NCBI GenBank assembly: GCA_916613615.1
Contig: OU744730.1
Location: 31,840,815 to 31,904,814, forward strand
Direction: 5' to 3'
From: Steromphala cineraria
Taxonomy: Eukaryota > Mollusca > Gastropoda > Trochida > Trochidae
DNA: 64,000 nucleotides
In this document: one piece after another, positions 53,401 through 62,612 of the stretch
Layout: each line of letters starts with the position of its first letter
How positions within the stretch are numbered: the first letter of the stretch is position 1
Position numbers and translations under genes: made by a program
Notes under the pieces: generated by a model
Told to the model about the DNA's origin: nothing
The model's database searches: none
Seen by the model: the letters and a program-made list of their open reading frames with translations, nothing else

Positions 53401-56400
53401 TATATCATTATATTTGGTGTGTTTATTATTACCGATGAATACATCTTGCATGCTAATTAGCTAATAGTTGAACTCTCTATCTCTCTGTCTTTCTATTCGG
53501 TATATTTATCGTACATCTAGGTCTTAACTACCGTGACAAAGAAAGTATAATAATTCAAACACACAAATATCAATAAACATTTCCTTATGGTGCCAAAGGT
53601 GCCCATTTGTATATATTGATAAACTCTTCTTTTGTTGCTCTGTCTATAAGATGTGAAGTTTGACAAACTGAAAAATGACACTTTTGTATCTATTGATTTG
53701 TGAACCAATGATGCCATCCAGTAGTATTTTTTTATCTACAAAATAGTTTATAGATGAATTCCATTTATCGGGATGGTCATGATTTGTACCAGCCTATTAA
53801 ACTTTATGTCACTCAAATACTTCATGCAGTTTTTATATATGTGGGGAAAAAATGAGTGTTGTACTTTCTTTTGCACGGTAGTTTATTTCTGATACACATA
53901 TTTCAAGCAATTAGAGTTATGTAAATGAATTTAATTTTTTTAATCGTATAGATAATTATTTGGTTACAAAAGGTAATAATCTTTCATGAATAAAAATGAT
54001 ATAATACAGTATTACTACAAATTGATGCTAGACTGATTAAGATTCATTTGGAAAACATTTACAATGTAATTAAATCACACTCTACGCAAAACAATCAATT
54101 TCTATTTCACACAATCAAAACGATAAAAAAATCGTTTCAGTTTAATCATATATTCCAGCAACAATGATTGTGATACATTTAGGAAGGATTTACACTACAA
54201 TTATTACACCAGAGAGTTGGCTCGTCAGCTGTTTTGACGGGAATTGTTTACCAAATTAATCTGAGTTTTCACACTTTGTCTCAATGTATGGAGAACACGC
54301 TATAACAGCTACCTACAAAGGAAATGTACATGGAATTGATGCATCTGGCAAACATTACCACCGGTAGTGTTTATTTCATTGATATTATCTGATATTTGCC
54401 CGAAAACTATCCTTGCTTTCTCGCCCGGAATGATATAATGAAACATTAGTACTCCTCTGTTCGCTGTATGGAGCTGTTGTACCGTTTGTTTACAATGCAA
54501 GTGAGTACAAACGTATCGCAATCGTTGCACGCGATGCATCGATTTCACAAATCTCGCGGGAATTGGTCAAAGGGAGATAACTCATTTATTTCTTTGACGT
54601 GAATGACATTGAGTGGTTTGATACTATCAATTGACGCGAAGGTACTGGAAGCATAAGATATTTATCATAACCGTTTATGATTCAGGATGACATTAATGGT
54701 AGTAAAATTCGTATATAACGCGATTAAATGGTTCTTGTAAAGGTAACTTATTTTGTAATTACTGTGGTTTTTAATAGTGCTATAAAGGATTTACGACTTT
54801 GAATAATGCGATATGATAGTGCTTATGAATAGGCGTGAAAGCAGCGTCCGTCGGTAAAAAGGTACTCAGCAAATGATATAAATGTAAAATTTATGTTTAT
54901 CGTTAACTTAAGATATTTTTTTCAATAGAAATATGATAAAACCTGCCAAAAACACTTCTCGCAGAAGTTGTTCTAAACATATATTCACTGACATTGCTGA
55001 TTTCATAATCCCCTAAAAGATTTGCAAAATGTATGACTGACTTTCATATACTATATACAAAATAAGTTGTCGTGTTTCAATAGTGCGATATTCTAACTTC
55101 TGCAGAAGAGGAAGACAATTATATGGATGAACAATTTCTTTTTTTGACAGTAGCGACGTTTCGGTATAGTCAGAGAACAAATAACATAGATTCACATAAA
55201 ACCCATCGGCGGCCATTTTTGTGTGAATATCTTTAATTCATTTTGTGTAAAAAGGAATCGCATGGCTGAACTTTAAATTATATATTTGATTTATTACTGT
55301 TTCATTTAGTTTCAATACTTTGTATTTCAACTGGAACGTTGTATTTTCATTTTCGTGACATCACCTTATATACCCCTAAAAACGTGTTACTGTCCCTTTA
55401 AGAGATGTCAATATCAGTGTCAGTAAAGGCTCACAACTCTAATATACTTACATGTATATAGGTATAACGAATACTTGAATAAATTTTCCAAACATGATTT
55501 TTCACCATCAATCACCATCTATAATTATTTCAAAGAAAATGACAGCTAGATAAAAGTGACTTAACCCATACTAATTTTGTTTTAATTATTTGAAAAATGC
55601 TTTACCCACCTGGTTTTGAGTTTGGTATTCCATACATAGTTCCACCGCTATTATGAGTGTAGTTGACCCGCTGAACCCCTAATGAAGCAGGTGAACAGTT
55701 TTCAGTCATTTCGGGGGTCTGGCGTGTTGGACTGTTGCCTGCATAAAGATAAATATATATAATACAAGAAATTTAAATACATTACAAAATAAATGAATGA
55801 GAATATATTTTTGAAAGTCGAAATCACAATATACTCAATGATAGAATCAAAAAGGAAATAAATCAATAGAAAAGATAGTTGAATTTCAATGCAAATTCGA
55901 CACATTTGGAAATAAGTAATCAAAACATTTTACTACAAATCAATAAATTTGAATCTGATAAAGTTTTAAATTTCAACTAATATGAAAGAAAATTCTATAA
56001 AATAAATTACAAAATAATTGACGAAAGATCAATAAAAATCAAATTAATCATATGATATTAAAAATTCATAGTTGATTTCTACCAAACGTTTCCGGCCAAA
56101 GAGCTTAGATATACAATATTAAATTCTGGATATATACACATTAAATGAAATTATATATTAATTTTGACATTGCCAACATTACAAGGATGTCTAATGGTTC
56201 TATGGTGTGTTAATTTCTTAGAGTCTTCCATGACTGATACAAAACCAATTTGTAATGGTAAGAGTAGTTTACAGTGAGGAAACGGGATGGCGAATTCTAT
56301 ATAAATTGATCATGGGCGCCGTTTTTAAAACGCATCGTAGAAAAAAGGGCAACGGCTAAATCTAACACTCAACGTTGAGGACCATTCCGTTGTTCAAAAT

Positions 56401-59400
56401 TTAGATATCATTATATTTTGTAATGATTTTAAGTTAAGGACATTTGGACCGATACTTTGGTTTTGTTGAGTAAATATAAAAGAGCGAAGGGGTCATTTAG
56501 AATATACAGCTGCATACCTTAAGTTTTTGTATATTAAAGTGAGATATCATGTAATTTAGGTTTAGTTTGACGTTAATTAAAAGCTTTAGGGCTCTGTAGC
56601 TCATCAGACTTTTGATGGAAAAAGGTTTTGACCCATGTGACCCCATTTAGGGTCATTGGGTCACAAAATCTACAAGTTTGAATCACTATTGGCCAAGGAG
56701 TCTACACACAACTTTTTAGCTCTCTAGACCATTTGGAACTGGAGGAGAAGATGAAAATAGGTTTTGAAGGTCGTGACCCCTGTGACCCCATTTGGGGTCA
56801 TGGGGTCACCAAACCTAAAATTTACAATTCCCATTTGCCCAGGAGTCTACACACAACTTTTCAGCTCTCTAGACCTTTTGAAACTGGAGAAGAAGGAGTA
56901 AAATATGTTTTTAAGGCTTTGACCCCTTTGACCCCAATTGGGGTCAAGGGGTAACCAAACCTAAAATTTAGAATCCTCATTGGCCAAGGAATCTACACAC
57001 AACTTTTAGCTCTCTAGAACTTTTGGAACTGGAGAAGATGGAGTAAAATAGGTTTTTGAGGTTTTGACCCCTGTGACCCCATTGGGGGTCAAGGGGTAAC
57101 CAAACCTAAAATTTAGAATCCTCATTGGTCAAGGAGTCTACATACAACTTGTTAGCTCTCTCGACCTTTTGGATCTGGAGAAGAAGATGAAAATAGGTTT
57201 TTAAGGTTTTGACCCCTGTGACCCCATTTGGGGTCATGAGGTCATGAAATCTACAATTTAGAATCCCCAATTGCCAAGGAGTCTCCACATCAAATTTGAG
57301 CTCTCTAGAGTCATTGGTTCTGGAGAAGAAGTCGAAAATGTGAAAAGTTTACGGATGGACGGATGGACGGACGGATGGACGGACGGACGCCGGACGCCAT
57401 GCCATGCCATAAGCCCATCGAGTCTTTCAGACCTGATGAGCTAAAAAGCATTAACCATTAGCTATATGTTGAATAAGCATTCTCAGAACAGAACAGAACT
57501 GTATTACGCTCGGGCCGATATCCTATGCGGATTCAGTAAATGCATCTTATAAGCGGATAAACGATTAGCCGGAAGTTTCTATTATAATTTTACTAAATCT
57601 TTTAATATTGAACTTGACCTGTGTTTAAAGCTGTTTATAACTAAAGAACTTCAGAGATTTTATAGAGACAGATAAAAGTGTTTTAGAAACTTTGACACCC
57701 TTTTCACTTTATTTCCCTGCCAAAACTGTTACGGGTAACTGTTAGGTAAAATATACGAAGATAAAACGTACAATGAATGTTAAACTCTTAAGTTTCTTTT
57801 AGCCGTTTCGTTTACGGAATGCAATATTACTTTCCTGGATAATGAGTATATACTTGTATATACTTAGCCCTTCATTAATCAATTATATTGGTCATGCGAT
57901 TATGAAATGAGCATCAGCTGCAAAACATTGATGTGTTATCCATATTTATTAATACTTATAAAAATCTAAGGATCATTTTTAATTGTTCTTAAAACCATAA
58001 CCATATAAGCGCATGGTTAAAAGCTGTAAGAAAATTGCATGCCGTTTTCCCGACTTATTCGAATAAAATACTGAAAACGATAAAGTTTTTGTATTGAGCT
58101 GTCGAAATCAAACTTCTTGTCTTTTTTTTTGCTTTGCTTTGGACGTGTTATTCCTTGTAGTGGATTGTTTGTGGAGACATTTTTTCAATAAACGAGATAT
58201 AAAATTCAAACATCCCAAATTCTATAAAACAATTTCCACAGACAAAGTTTAAAAATCAGTAGCCCAATGTCAGGAATGCGTAGGGGTGTATGAACAAAAC
58301 AAATGATTTACTTATAAACTGCAAACATGAGTTGTCACAGATGAAAAGTACAACTTGAACGTTCCTTAAATTCTTTTGCCGAGTATATGTGCAACTCACC
58401 ATGACGAAGATAGGCCAGATGTGTGTAGAGCGTGTCAGCGTTTTGTTGTGACACTAAGCGACACATGTCATCTCGTGTTAACCTACAGAGTTGTCTCCCG
58501 TCTAGGTGCTGAAATTTTGTAATGTCCACATCCCTCAGGTTGTATTCTCTGATGACCCAGTCAAGCCATTGCTGGACATGGGCGTGGTTCCACACGGACA
58601 CATCTGGACAGAAGAAAGGGTCACATAAAACAAAAACAACAAATATTTATTTTCTAGAGGTCAAAAAAATACCATATTGTTCCGTATACTGTACATAACT
58701 GTTATAATGAATATTTGAAATACACACTGAATATCAGTAACAAAATTAAGATATACCCAGGAATATGTATTTTTTACTTAGCTCAAATGCATTTATATAT
58801 CATAATCAGGATAGATGACAATGTTGTTTACTTTAAAGGGGCAGTAGCACGTTTTAGGGGGAATATAAGGTGATGTCAGGAAAATGAAAATTATACGTTC
58901 AAATTGAAAGACAATGTATTTAAACTAAATGAAGTAGTAATAATTCAAATATATTATGTAAAGTTTAGCCATGCGATTCCTTTTTCTTACAAAATGGCCG
59001 CCAATGGATTTTAGGTGAATCTTTATAGTTTGTTCTCTGACTATGGATGATTGGTTTGTGTAATGATATTTTGACACTCATCAAAATAATACATTTAGCA
59101 TTAGCGAACAAATATCAGTAAAATGGAAAATATAAAATTTAAAAAAAACGTGCTTCTGCCCTTTTAAACAACTCTTTAAGAAATTTCAATTTGGTGTTTT
59201 AAAAGTCTGAAACAAAATAGGCTTTTGAATAAAATTCCTAGATGCCTTATATATTTTTACATGGAGGCAAAAACACGCCCTCTTTTAATGGTGACCACTG
59301 AAGCGGAGGGGGGGGGGGGGTTTACCAAGGGAACAAAACCTTGCTTTTCTTGTTTATTTTACCGAAAACGTTTGTGTTTGTAAATGTTAGCGTTTGGCAG

Positions 59401-60453
59401 TGTGATCATCATTATCATGTCACGATCTATGAAGCGCTAATAAAATATATCTAAATTGTGCAAATTGTTTTTCAATAATTCACGCGAAATTAATTACAAT
59501 AAATTGTAATATGAATAGAACGCATCTCCATAAATCATCCCAAAATGACAACAACAAATATTCCATGAAATAATCGGTATTTTCCAATCAAATGGCATCA
59601 TTGATTTTAATATATAACTGTTATATACATATTAAATTACCCTGATGATCACTATGTTGTGAAACCGTTTGGTAATAAACTTATAAGAGGACCAATCTTT
59701 GTTATCTTTAAAGCATATTTTTTAAGACTCCAACAACTAATGGAGTGAAATCGGTCAGATACTTATAACCTAGAATCACCAAAAACGATAGTTAAAAGGG
59801 TACTAATAACTTGATTAAGAAAAACTCCTCTGTCATTATTGTAAGGACATCAAGAAAAAATAATATCACAATGCTTTGATCTATAAAGCAAAAACCTCTG
59901 CATGGCAAAGAATTGTTATGAAAAACATTTTCCCAACAAATGGTCAATTGATACCAACGATACAAACTGCTATAGAGTTACTTTCGATATCTGATGATTT
60001 AATTTGTAACATCTTATCAACGTGAAAGGTTAACCTGATAATTCTGACGCGGGTATTTTTCTTTCAATTAATCAGGTAGATTAATACAGCAAGAACATTA
60101 AAATAACATCAATGAACATGCTAGTTCTTATGTAATTCATATTTTAAAACCAATATGTATGAGGCATTTTACACTACAAAATCTAAAGATGTCTCTAGTT
60201 CAAATAAAAAGACAACTTCTAAAAGTATATGCAAAGCCATAAAGGCATCATATTATCTGTCATAGCCTTAAAAGGACAAATATCTAATAATTTCATGTTC
60301 GCTAAAATTTTAAAGCATTTTCAACATCACATGAATCACTTTCACGTATCATATTATATTTTGACAAAAATTCATTTTGAAAATCAGGTTGGTCGTAACT
60401 TTTTACTTGACTAACTTGTAAATGAAGTACAAACACTAACCTGTTAAAGTCAT
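36351..60453 (-). CDS. ERG: ERG/FLI1-type ETS transcription factor, long isoform (7 coding exons)
   Basis: Nuclear DNA-binding transcription factor of the ETS family, ERG/FLI1 group. Seen: exons 60453-60441, 58603-58400, 55738-55610, 44126-44073, 42573-42502, 37165-37118 and 36874-36351 have AG/GT borders and join in one frame (1044 nt, 347 aa). Residues 8-72 form a Pointed/SAM domain and 178-260 an ETS winged helix with recognition helix [13 protein letters not shown] (R234 and R237 are the invariant base-contacting arginines). The C-terminus HLGTYYAH matches the conserved end of ERG and FLI1. Known: this group binds GGAA cores and controls endothelial, blood and mesenchymal programmes in vertebrates. 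Odd: only about seven residues precede the Pointed domain, whereas vertebrate ERG/FLI1 have roughly a hundred, so further 5' exons may lie beyond the right edge. ERG and FLI1 are vertebrate duplicates, so this is probably a single pro-orthologue of both. Confidence 0.95.
37118..37165 (-). CDS. ERG: ERG coding exon 6 (48 bp)
   Basis: A 48-bp phase-1 exon with acceptor TTTTTTTCAG/AT and donor TTCAG/GTAAGAAG. It encodes residues 158-173, [16 protein letters not shown]. The DPYQ...TSSRL motif just before [10 protein letters not shown] is a recognisable ERG/FLI1 signature. I recall a 48-bp exon at the same position in vertebrate ERG, which would mean a conserved exon boundary. Confidence 0.96.
38930..38969 (+). 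promoter_or_regulatory. CRE palindrome + TCTCGCGAGA + E-box cluster
   Basis: CTTGTGACGTCACAAG at 38930-38945 is a perfect 16-bp palindrome around a consensus CRE. TCTCGCGAGA at 38947-38956 is the complete palindromic Kaiso/ZBTB33-type motif, and CACGTG is at 38964-38969. All three lie within 40 bp inside ERG intron 5. Confidence 0.5.
38970..39170 (+). repeat. Imperfect tandem duplication, period ~108 bp
   Basis: GTCAGTAAATACTATC (39015) and GTCGGTAAATACTATC (39124), and TTTAACAATGGTGACAGG (39042) and TTTAACAATGGCGGCAGG (39150), show two copies of a unit of about 108 bp, immediately after the CRE cluster. Confidence 0.65.
42502..42573 (-). CDS. ERG: ERG coding exon 5
   Basis: A 72-bp phase-1 exon with acceptor TTTCTTTCAG/CT and donor ACAAG/GTAAGG. 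It encodes residues 134-157 ([24 protein letters not shown]). No domain is recognised. It occupies the place of the alternatively spliced central exons between the Pointed and ETS domains of vertebrate ERG. The other two frames are less consistent with the flanking phase. Confidence 0.9.
42574..44072 (-). other. ERG intron 4
   Basis: A 1499-bp phase-1 intron. A single GAACTGTCCCTTTAA transposon end lies near 42986-43001. I see nothing else in it. Confidence 0.7.
44073..44126 (-). CDS. ERG: ERG coding exon 4, proline-rich; first exon shared by both isoforms
   Basis: A 54-bp phase-1 exon with acceptor TTTTTTCAG/AA and donor GCAAG/GTAGGT. It encodes residues 116-133, with seven prolines in eighteen residues ([17 protein letters not shown]). 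It is the splice partner of both exon 3 (11.5 kb upstream) and the alternative first exon (225 bp upstream). The frame is supported because both upstream exons end with one leftover G, giving Glu in each case. Confidence 0.9.
44352..44424 (-). CDS. ERG: Alternative first coding exon (short isoform N-terminus)
   Basis: Encodes [20 protein letters not shown] then FMFT, with donor CACAG/GTAACTTTC. The frame is open for 28 further codons upstream of the ATG, back to a TAG near 44506. That upstream stretch (reading [19 protein letters not shown]) looks protein-like, so initiation at a non-AUG codon or from a different transcript is possible. The 5' leader from the TATA box also holds a 12-codon upstream ORF (44585-44547), which may restrain translation. 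Confidence 0.62.
44547..44585 (-). other. Upstream ORF in short-isoform leader
   Basis: Twelve codons from ATG to TAG, lying between the predicted transcription start (about 44640) and the short-isoform ATG, out of frame with it. A second, four-codon ORF begins near 44643 at or just beyond the predicted start site. Such upstream ORFs often lower translation of the main frame, but that is an inference. Confidence 0.35.
44665..44790 (-). promoter_or_regulatory. ERG: Internal TATA/CCAAT promoter for short isoform
   Basis: On the minus strand a TATA box GGTATATAAAGC sits at 44676-44665, about 245 bp before the short-isoform ATG. Farther upstream are two reversed CCAAT boxes (plus-strand CCAAT at 44713-44717 and 44745-44749) and an E2F-like GCGGGAAA at 44770-44777. 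Spacing and order match a classical RNA polymerase II core promoter. The expected start site is near 44640. Confidence 0.55.
44860..45780. repeat. CTCCGAG/AGACCCTC degenerate repeat field
   Basis: The words AGACTCTCCGAG, AGACCCTCNGAG, CATAGACACC, GAGCTCGGGTC and CTTCGG recur many times at irregular spacing between 44.88 and 45.7 kb (for example 44915, 45062, 45235, 45463 and 45573). Related words extend into the short-isoform leader at 44450-44540. It lies just upstream of the internal promoter. Confidence 0.5.
49290..49930. repeat. Degenerate ~160-bp tandem array, 4 units
   Basis: Units start with AATAAATGCAATATATAAT near 49292, 49449 (variant), 49616 and 49778, at a spacing of 157-168 bp. 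Each carries TTAACTAGAAATCGAGACTT, ATCAGGCCT, ACCAAACATTAACACATCAA and TGCCGGTAGTATAACCTA blocks. A satellite-like array in ERG intron 3. Confidence 0.75.
50311..50673 (+). mobile_element. TTAAAGGGRCAG-TIR MITE copy 7, best preserved
   Basis: A complete 363-bp copy from TTAAAGGGGCAGTAGCACG to GTGCTACTGCCCCTTTAA, with nearly perfect TIRs and TTAA at both extremities. It lies in ERG intron 3. Useful as the family reference. Confidence 0.88.
50875..51183 (+). mobile_element. TTAAAGGGRCAG-TIR MITE copy 8 (3'-truncated)
   Basis: Starts TTTAAAGGGGCAGTAGCACG and follows the family through ATTGGAACCATTGATTTTC, then stops without the right TIR. It is only 200 bp from copy 7 and in the same orientation. 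Confidence 0.8.
51230..52440. repeat. Degenerate ~65-bp repeat field in two clusters
   Basis: A unit resembling CAAGTCAAGCCATT, GTAGTGATAATTAAC and AAACTGTGAAC recurs at about 51241, 51311 and 51376, again near 51727, and at about 52252, 52292, 52335 and 52401. The copies are heavily diverged. No reading frame is conserved across them. Confidence 0.5.
55145..55402 (+). mobile_element. TTAAAGGGRCAG-TIR MITE copy 9 (5'-damaged)
   Basis: The left end is degraded (GACAGTAGCGACG joined directly to the mid-element). The right half, CGGCGGCCATTTTTGTGTG to AACGTGTTACTGTCCCTTTAA, is intact. It lies in intron 3, about 200 bp downstream of the exon 3 donor. Confidence 0.78.
55610..55738 (-). CDS. ERG: ERG coding exon 3, linker
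   Basis: A 129-bp phase-1 exon with acceptor TTTATGCAG/GC and donor CCAG/GTGGGT. It encodes residues 73-115: a Ser/Thr/Pro/Asn-rich linker with [12 protein letters not shown] and a Tyr/Gly-rich end before NSKPE. No folded domain is visible. It lies directly after the Pointed domain exon, as the variable linker does in ERG/FLI1. SP and TP pairs are possible phosphorylation sites, but that is only an inference from composition. Confidence 0.92.
55739..58399 (-). other. ERG intron 2
   Basis: A 2661-bp phase-1 intron. Its main content is the 145-bp tandem-repeat element at 56581-57446. The rest is AT-rich, with no recognisable gene or further exon. Confidence 0.75.
56581..57446. mobile_element. 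Pearl/HINE-like element: 145-bp tandem core plus GGAC microsatellite
   Basis: About five copies of a unit of roughly 145 bp (AGCTCTCTAGACC at 56718, 56863, 57008, 57154 and 57299), each carrying a TTTTGACCCCTGTGACCCC block and a GGGGTCA-GGGGT block. A (GGAC/GGAT)n microsatellite (57350-57390) and CCATGCCATGCCATAAG follow. The two ends carry inverted AGCTCATCAG (56601) and CTGATGAGCT (57433). Known: bivalve pearl elements and Helentron-associated elements share this plan of tandem core, microsatellite and short terminal repeats. It lies within ERG intron 2. Confidence 0.7.
58400..58603 (-). CDS. ERG: ERG coding exon 2, Pointed (SAM_PNT) domain
   Basis: A 204-bp phase-1 exon with acceptor TTCTGTCCAG/AT and donor CATG/GTGAGTTG. 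It encodes residues 5-72, essentially the whole Pointed domain. Seen: the pattern [20 protein letters not shown], then the [20 protein letters not shown] core and [14 protein letters not shown], lines up with the vertebrate ERG/FLI1 domain (DHVRQWLEW, IDGKELCKMTKDD, NADILLSHLHYLR). Known: this five-helix domain mediates protein interaction and, in some ETS members, oligomerisation or co-regulator docking. The exon length and phase agree with a one-exon Pointed domain that could be skipped without a frameshift. Confidence 0.96.
58604..60440 (-). other. ERG intron 1
   Basis: An 1837-bp phase-1 intron. It holds one complete MITE (58832-59168), a 13-base G run at 59308-59320 and otherwise plain AT-rich sequence. 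No additional exon is evident. Confidence 0.7.
58832..59168 (-). mobile_element. TTAAAGGGRCAG-TIR MITE copy 10
   Basis: Starts TTTAAAGGGGCAGTAGCACG and ends ACGTGCTTCTGCCCTTTTAAA, with internal AAAATGGCCGCCAATGGATT. About 337 bp, full length, in ERG intron 1. Confidence 0.85.
60441..60453 (-). CDS. ERG: ERG coding exon 1, start codon
   Basis: Encodes MTLT plus the first base of D5. The donor is AACAG/GTTAGTG. Upstream in the same frame a TGA lies seven codons before the ATG, so this is the first possible AUG in this exon, and its context is good (A at -3). Joining to the next exon gives MTLTDVSVWNH, which runs straight into the Pointed domain. A weak acceptor-like CCCTTCAG near 60490 means this could be the second exon of a transcript that begins farther right. 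The exon is short, so it is less certain than the others. Confidence 0.7.
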
Positions 60454-60680
60454 AATGGACTCCAATGCCAATCAACTGTCAGACTCGTTACTGAAGGGAT
60501 TCATAGGTATTATGATAGTTTGATTGATAGGGGAGATTAACCCGGCATCTTTTTCAGGTAATTCTTTCAGGTGATTGGTTTGTTATACGGATATCCATAA
60601 TAGTCACGTGACTTATCTCTCATCGAGTGACGGGGTAGAGCCAGTATTTTCACGAGTGGCGCAATTTAAATATCAAATTT
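60454..60680 (-). promoter_or_regulatory. ERG: Candidate distal promoter/5' leader of long isoform
   Basis: Read on the minus strand, the region before the MTLT exon contains a TATTTAAATT TATA-like stretch near 60670, then AGATAAG (GATA-type site) beside GTCACGTGAC (E-box), a reversed TGATTGG/CCAATCA box (60573-60579), and an AACAAACC forkhead-like site. The cluster is plausible as a core promoter and leader, but the start site cannot be fixed from sequence. Confidence 0.35.
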
Positions 60681-61412
60681 AAAAGAATAAAGAATAAGTA
60701 AAAACAAATTATGGGATGTGTCGTGATAACTTGCAGTCTTAATAAAAAGAAAAACTCAAAAGTTACGATAAGAAATAAATACTTATATTTTGGAACATCT
60801 TTTCTCTGTTGATAAAAATTTTCACTTCAAACAATTAAATTTATTATAAGACTAAGTTTCAGACATATCGCATAAGAGAAGCAGAAAATCTTTGATAAAG
60901 GTTTTCAACATTCAAAATGGTGCCTTAAATTTGGAAATCAATAATGATGCAATTATGAAACAACATAGATCATATAAAACGTACCTCGGTACGATTATAA
61001 AGTAACATAATCTTTACAACTATGATTTATTCACATCGGGTTTTTTTAAACTGCAATTATCTCATCAGGATGTTCCACGTTTATCTGAATATATAGTTTC
61101 ATAATTCATAACGTTTTTATTGTTGCTTGAACCAAGGACGTGTGAGCTATTTATAAACGTCCTTGCTTGAACTCAATTATGATTTAACACAATATCATCT
61201 TAAAAATCCGATTAAGCAGATATTCATATCTATTGAACTTGATATCCGAGGAACTTATAAAAGAACATTTTTAATTTATTATGATTTGGAGAAAAAATCG
61301 TATATTGTTCTGTTGCATGTCAATTAACACTTTTCATTTAGAAAATATATAATTTGTTTGCTTATTCAAAAGCCATGATTACAAAGACAAATTTGTATAT
61401 CTATTGGTCACA

Positions 61413-61444
61413 CCAAGGATTTCCATAGCTATGAAAATCCTTGG
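61413..61444. other. 32-bp near-perfect palindrome
   Basis: CCAAGGATTTCCATAG and its mirror CTATGAAAATCCTTGG differ from perfect symmetry at one base pair. The direct repeat TTGGTCACACCA overlaps it at both ends (61404-61415 and 61441-61452). Could form a hairpin. Confidence 0.7.
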
Positions 61445-61559
61445 TCACACCATTTTAAATCTTTAGAAGAAATCAAATATATCATTAAAATTGAACATAA
61501 CACCAAATAAATCATTTTCCATCACTGTAAATTGTATATTCACAATGTCACACGGTACG

Positions 61560-61640
61560 AAGGGGTTCTCGCGAAATCTCTGGTTTGTGACATAAGGTCA
61601 CGTGATTTCCGGTTCAAGATGGCGGCCCTCTGTGTACAGC
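61560..61640 (+). promoter_or_regulatory. CpG/YY1-type promoter candidate
   Basis: TCACGTGA (61598-61605), TTTCCGG and CAAGATGGCGGCC (61615-61627) occur in a row in an otherwise CpG-poor region. CAAGATGGCGGC is the consensus YY1 site that in many animal promoters overlaps the start codon of housekeeping genes, and here the ATG inside it opens a frame. Confidence 0.45.
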
Positions 61641-62450
61641 GTGTAAGGGTGACATACGAACAGCTATGATAAGCCTGCCTACTTAGACGGGTGAAGATCC
61701 TTTCATTCCATTTCCTGTTTGCTATATTATCTTTCCTGTGCACCGGGATTGTTCAAGAGAACAAAGAAAGGGCAGATAACTCTAAATGGCTACAGTTCAC
61801 CCAAGGCCGATTAAGCTTCATAACATCCGTCTTAATCGAGTTGAGCTCTTCTGCATGTTAAAAGCCTTCTACAGGGGATTAAAATTATTTGCGACTGTTT
61901 ATATTGAAATTATTTTTTACGATTATTGAATATTGATAATTGCTTGATATGCCTTTGAGTCAATGATTATTCAAAAACTTTCATAAAATTTAGCCAAAAC
62001 AATGCTATGTAGATCCATTTGTGAAAATACTTTGCATATCATTTTTCTTTATTGTATATATATATTATTCTGAATGTTGTGTATGTTGTAAAATACTGTT
62101 TAAATCAATATGTGAAAATCGGCTTCTGTTTTCAAGAGAGGAAAATATATTACAAATCGTCTTAATTGTTAGTGTTTTTCTGTACCGTTTGATTAAAGAC
62201 GTGATGTGAAAACATCAAAGCGCTATTTCTAAATAAAGTGACTTATAATGTGGAACATGGACGTTCTTTTCCTGTCCGATCACCAACCAGCAATGAGCTA
62301 TTATTTATCAAACTGAATGAATTCTCTGTTTCAGACTGTCTCAACAAACTAAATTTTTGTTGTGAATACCACAAAGAAGAAGACGAAGAAGCAAGACACT
62401 TTACTGTTAAATGGACAGCCCCATCGGGGTATTTCAAGAGAACGCTGTGA
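61619..62450 (+). CDS. Hypothetical small two-exon gene
   Basis: A possible exon 1, 61619-61640 (MAALCVQ plus one base), ends before GTGTAAGG. A possible exon 2, 62335-62450, follows the acceptor TTCTCTGTTTCAG and reads CLNKLNFCCEYHKEEDEEAR, then HFTVKWTAPSGYFKRTL and a stop. The phases agree, giving about 45 residues, and AATAAA follows at 62607-62612. I do not recognise the protein. The donor used is weaker than the GTAAGG two bases later, which would break the frame, so an extra exon or a false join is possible. Confidence 0.28.
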
Positions 62451-62612
62451 TACATTCTATTCTTTGTCAAATTGTTAAATCTGGAACAACTAAAATTTTA
62501 CCCTCAGTAATATAGATGGAAATAAGTGTGAAAGAATCATGTAATAATCATGTATAAGTATAAAAAGGGAAGTTCTCTTTAATTTTGTTTCCACACCCAA
62601 GCACAAAATAAA

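Larger units (their letters stand above)
44127..55609 (-). other. ERG intron 3, contains internal promoter and repeats
   Basis: An 11.5-kb phase-1 intron, the largest of the gene. From its 5' side it contains a truncated MITE (55145-55402), a degenerate 65-bp repeat field (51230-52440), two MITE copies (50311-51183), a 160-bp tandem array (49290-49930), a G-rich tract near 48680, AT-rich sequence (46-48 kb), the CTCCGAG-rich field (44860-45780) and the short-isoform promoter and first exon. Confidence 0.75.

Noticed and set aside
56733..57288. Frames of 60-73 codons on both strands
   Set aside because: Arise from the 145-bp tandem units of the intronic element.
61540..61743. 67-codon minus-strand frame
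   Set aside because: Antisense to the YY1-type promoter; composition not protein-like.
62238..62334. Upstream part of the 70-codon frame ending at 62450
   Set aside because: It contains the polypyrimidine tract and AG acceptor; only the part after 62334 is plausible as exon.
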